Of a stretch of DNA of 64,000 nt, positions 62,569-64,000 are shown one piece after another. The notes under the pieces are model-generated. The model did no database searches and was not told where the DNA came from. It worked only from the letters and a program-made list of their open reading frames with translations. Source of the stretch: Paragonimus skrjabini miyazakii (Eukaryota > Platyhelminthes > Trematoda > Plagiorchiida > Troglotrematidae); NCBI GenBank assembly GCA_014338405.1, contig JTDE01000157.1, forward strand, positions 65,874-129,873, in the 5' to 3' direction. How positions within the stretch are numbered: position 1 is the first letter of the stretch; the number at the start of each line of letters is the position of its first letter. The position numbers were made by a program, and so were the translations under genes.

Positions 62569-64000
62569 GTAAACCGACGATAAGAAACCTTATATTAGCA
62601 AGTCGCTCGGCCGAAATCGACTGATTGATACATAGATTTTTTAATAAAGCGACCAGTTCGCGAAGACTTGTGCCGCTCCAGAAAATTCACTCAGCCGGTC
62701 GGTTTAGACCACCTATGTTTGCAGCTTACACTACTAAAAAATTTCATTTTTATAAGAATCCCAAGTACTACTTTAAGCTTCAGTTGAATTCCAACCACCC
62801 ATGGTGACCAAAAGTAGTTGCGCTAGGATTGCTCACCTTACTGATTTACAAAGTCATACTCTCGACTCAAACGGTTTGCCTTTTATTATAGCGCCACTCA
62901 TTTTTACTCATAATTATCAAACCTGCCAGTTTCATCATCATTCTGATTACCCAAACCACACTTTTGAACTACCGTGTGAGAATTCGTTTAGTTAAACAAA
63001 ACACCTAAATCAACCGAGGAGATTCCAGTAACTCCAACCGAACCTAATAACCTAATATCTGGATCGGAAGGTTTGAGTAAATCTCGTACATAAAGCCTAA
63101 TATCTTGTTGCTGAATTTCTAAAGTGTTCCTCCGTCAGTTTCGCATGTTTGTTGGCCTTAGAAATCACGTGGTTCATTTCGTTATTCACTGTCCTCCGAA
63201 TCTTTTGTCAAATGCAAACCAGTTGACTGATGTAAGCAGAAGACAAAAAGCACCATAGGAAGTCAGTTCACCTCAACTCATCAATGGCAAATGTGCTTGT
63301 GACTGACGCGAAGGGAAAAAACAGATAGTTATCTAATGTTGCATAATACTTACACCCAAATCGTGTCTGTCGGAACTTACCAAGTGAAGATAGTCTGAAC
63401 ATGATTTGATCCGTAGGCTCTCCGTATCACGAGCAGACACTTTCATCTACTTGGGGTGGGCTGTGTATAACTGGACTGCTGTGTAGTACTTTAACCGCAC
63501 ATCAAAACGACCATTCTGAAATTAATGAGACACGTACGGAACAGTCCAAAAAGTGTACGATACTGACAGCTACACATGCAGTGTTAGGTTCCGTTATTTC
63601 CGATCGTATAGAGCCGCTTGTCGAGGGTCCTTTGCAATAATTCAAAACCTGTGGGTATTCTTCAAAACGGTGAGAGATGTGATATGGACTTCGGGATATT
63701 TGACCTACAGATACCATTAACTAGTGAACTGGGTGTTTCGTGATCGCCGAGTATCAATCAAGAGCGAGTAGATTTGTGAGCCGCTTAGTTGCCTTAACAT
63801 AGGTTCCTGATCATGTGCATTTGCTGTGTTCTTCCTATTGAACACTTCTCCACACTTGTTGGATTACTGGTATATATTATTTTTGAAAGATATGGGTGGT
63901 CTACCATGAACAACTGTTTCACTTCCAGTCTGTGAGTGAAGGAAGTGTCACAGCTAACCCGAGCACATATTCTAACCCAGTTGACCGTGACCCCTAGTGT

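Larger units (their letters stand above)
59134..64000 (+). other. Downstream intron(s), mostly unidentified
   Basis: Apart from two weak candidate exons (61338, 62437) and an (AT)n run, I see no gene, tRNA or element copy. A pyrimidine-rich stretch at 60496-60545 can pair with 60457-60466 over ten bases. Confidence 0.4.

Noticed and set aside
1..64000. CRISPR arrays, bacterial operons, phage or plasmid features
   Set aside because: No spaced direct repeats, no ribosome-binding-site-led long frames; introns and LINE/Penelope remnants show eukaryotic nuclear DNA.

Overview
The window reads as nuclear DNA of a flatworm, most likely a trematode close to the schistosomes. It is AT-rich and lacks bacterial-style operons. 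Its only convincing coding segments are short, GT-AG bounded exons on the + strand. These lie among decayed non-LTR retrotransposons, Penelope-like elements, and short tRNA-headed repeats carrying a hammerhead ribozyme motif (the Sm-alpha type of arrangement known from schistosomes). The taxon is inferred from these element types and has not been tested by a search.

The backbone is one probable + strand gene running through almost the whole window. Nine exons can be strung together with matching splice phases: 5494-5550, 6882-6979, 26066-26163, 42581-42719, 47161-47286, 50677-50765, 53987-54279, 58251-58640 and 58905-59133. Two weaker candidates follow at 61338-61452 and 62437-62568. The three exons at 42.6-50.8 kb encode a calponin-homology (CH) domain that most resembles the CH domain of DIXDC1 (Ccd1), with neuron navigator (NAV) proteins as the alternative. 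Downstream exons are Ser/Pro/Arg-rich and then begin what looks like a coiled coil. The 3' end of the gene lies beyond the window.

The introns (0.26 to 19 kb) are filled with mobile elements. At 4.4-5.2 kb and 16.3 kb there are three 3' tails of an RTE-like LINE. At 9.5 kb there is a tRNA-headed element with an apparently complete hammerhead core. At 18.2-19.6 kb there is a decayed CR1/jockey-type LINE reverse transcriptase. At 23.6-24.0 kb there is a GC-rich tandem duplication. At 29.7-31.5 kb there is a decayed Penelope-like element. At 40.1-41.2 kb and 52.5-53.6 kb there are two RTE-like LINE copies. At 43.6-45.6 kb there is a better preserved Penelope-like element flanked by perfect inverted arms. 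At 50.0-52.1 kb there is a divergent inverted repeat pair. Five further hammerhead-type repeat copies all lie antisense to the gene.

The 100-base N run at 53185-53284 is probably a false gap, because the same 10 bases flank it on both sides and merging them restores the LINE reading frame. Large parts of the window (1-4.4 kb, much of 10-18 kb, 19.6-23 kb and 59.2-64 kb) hold nothing I can identify.
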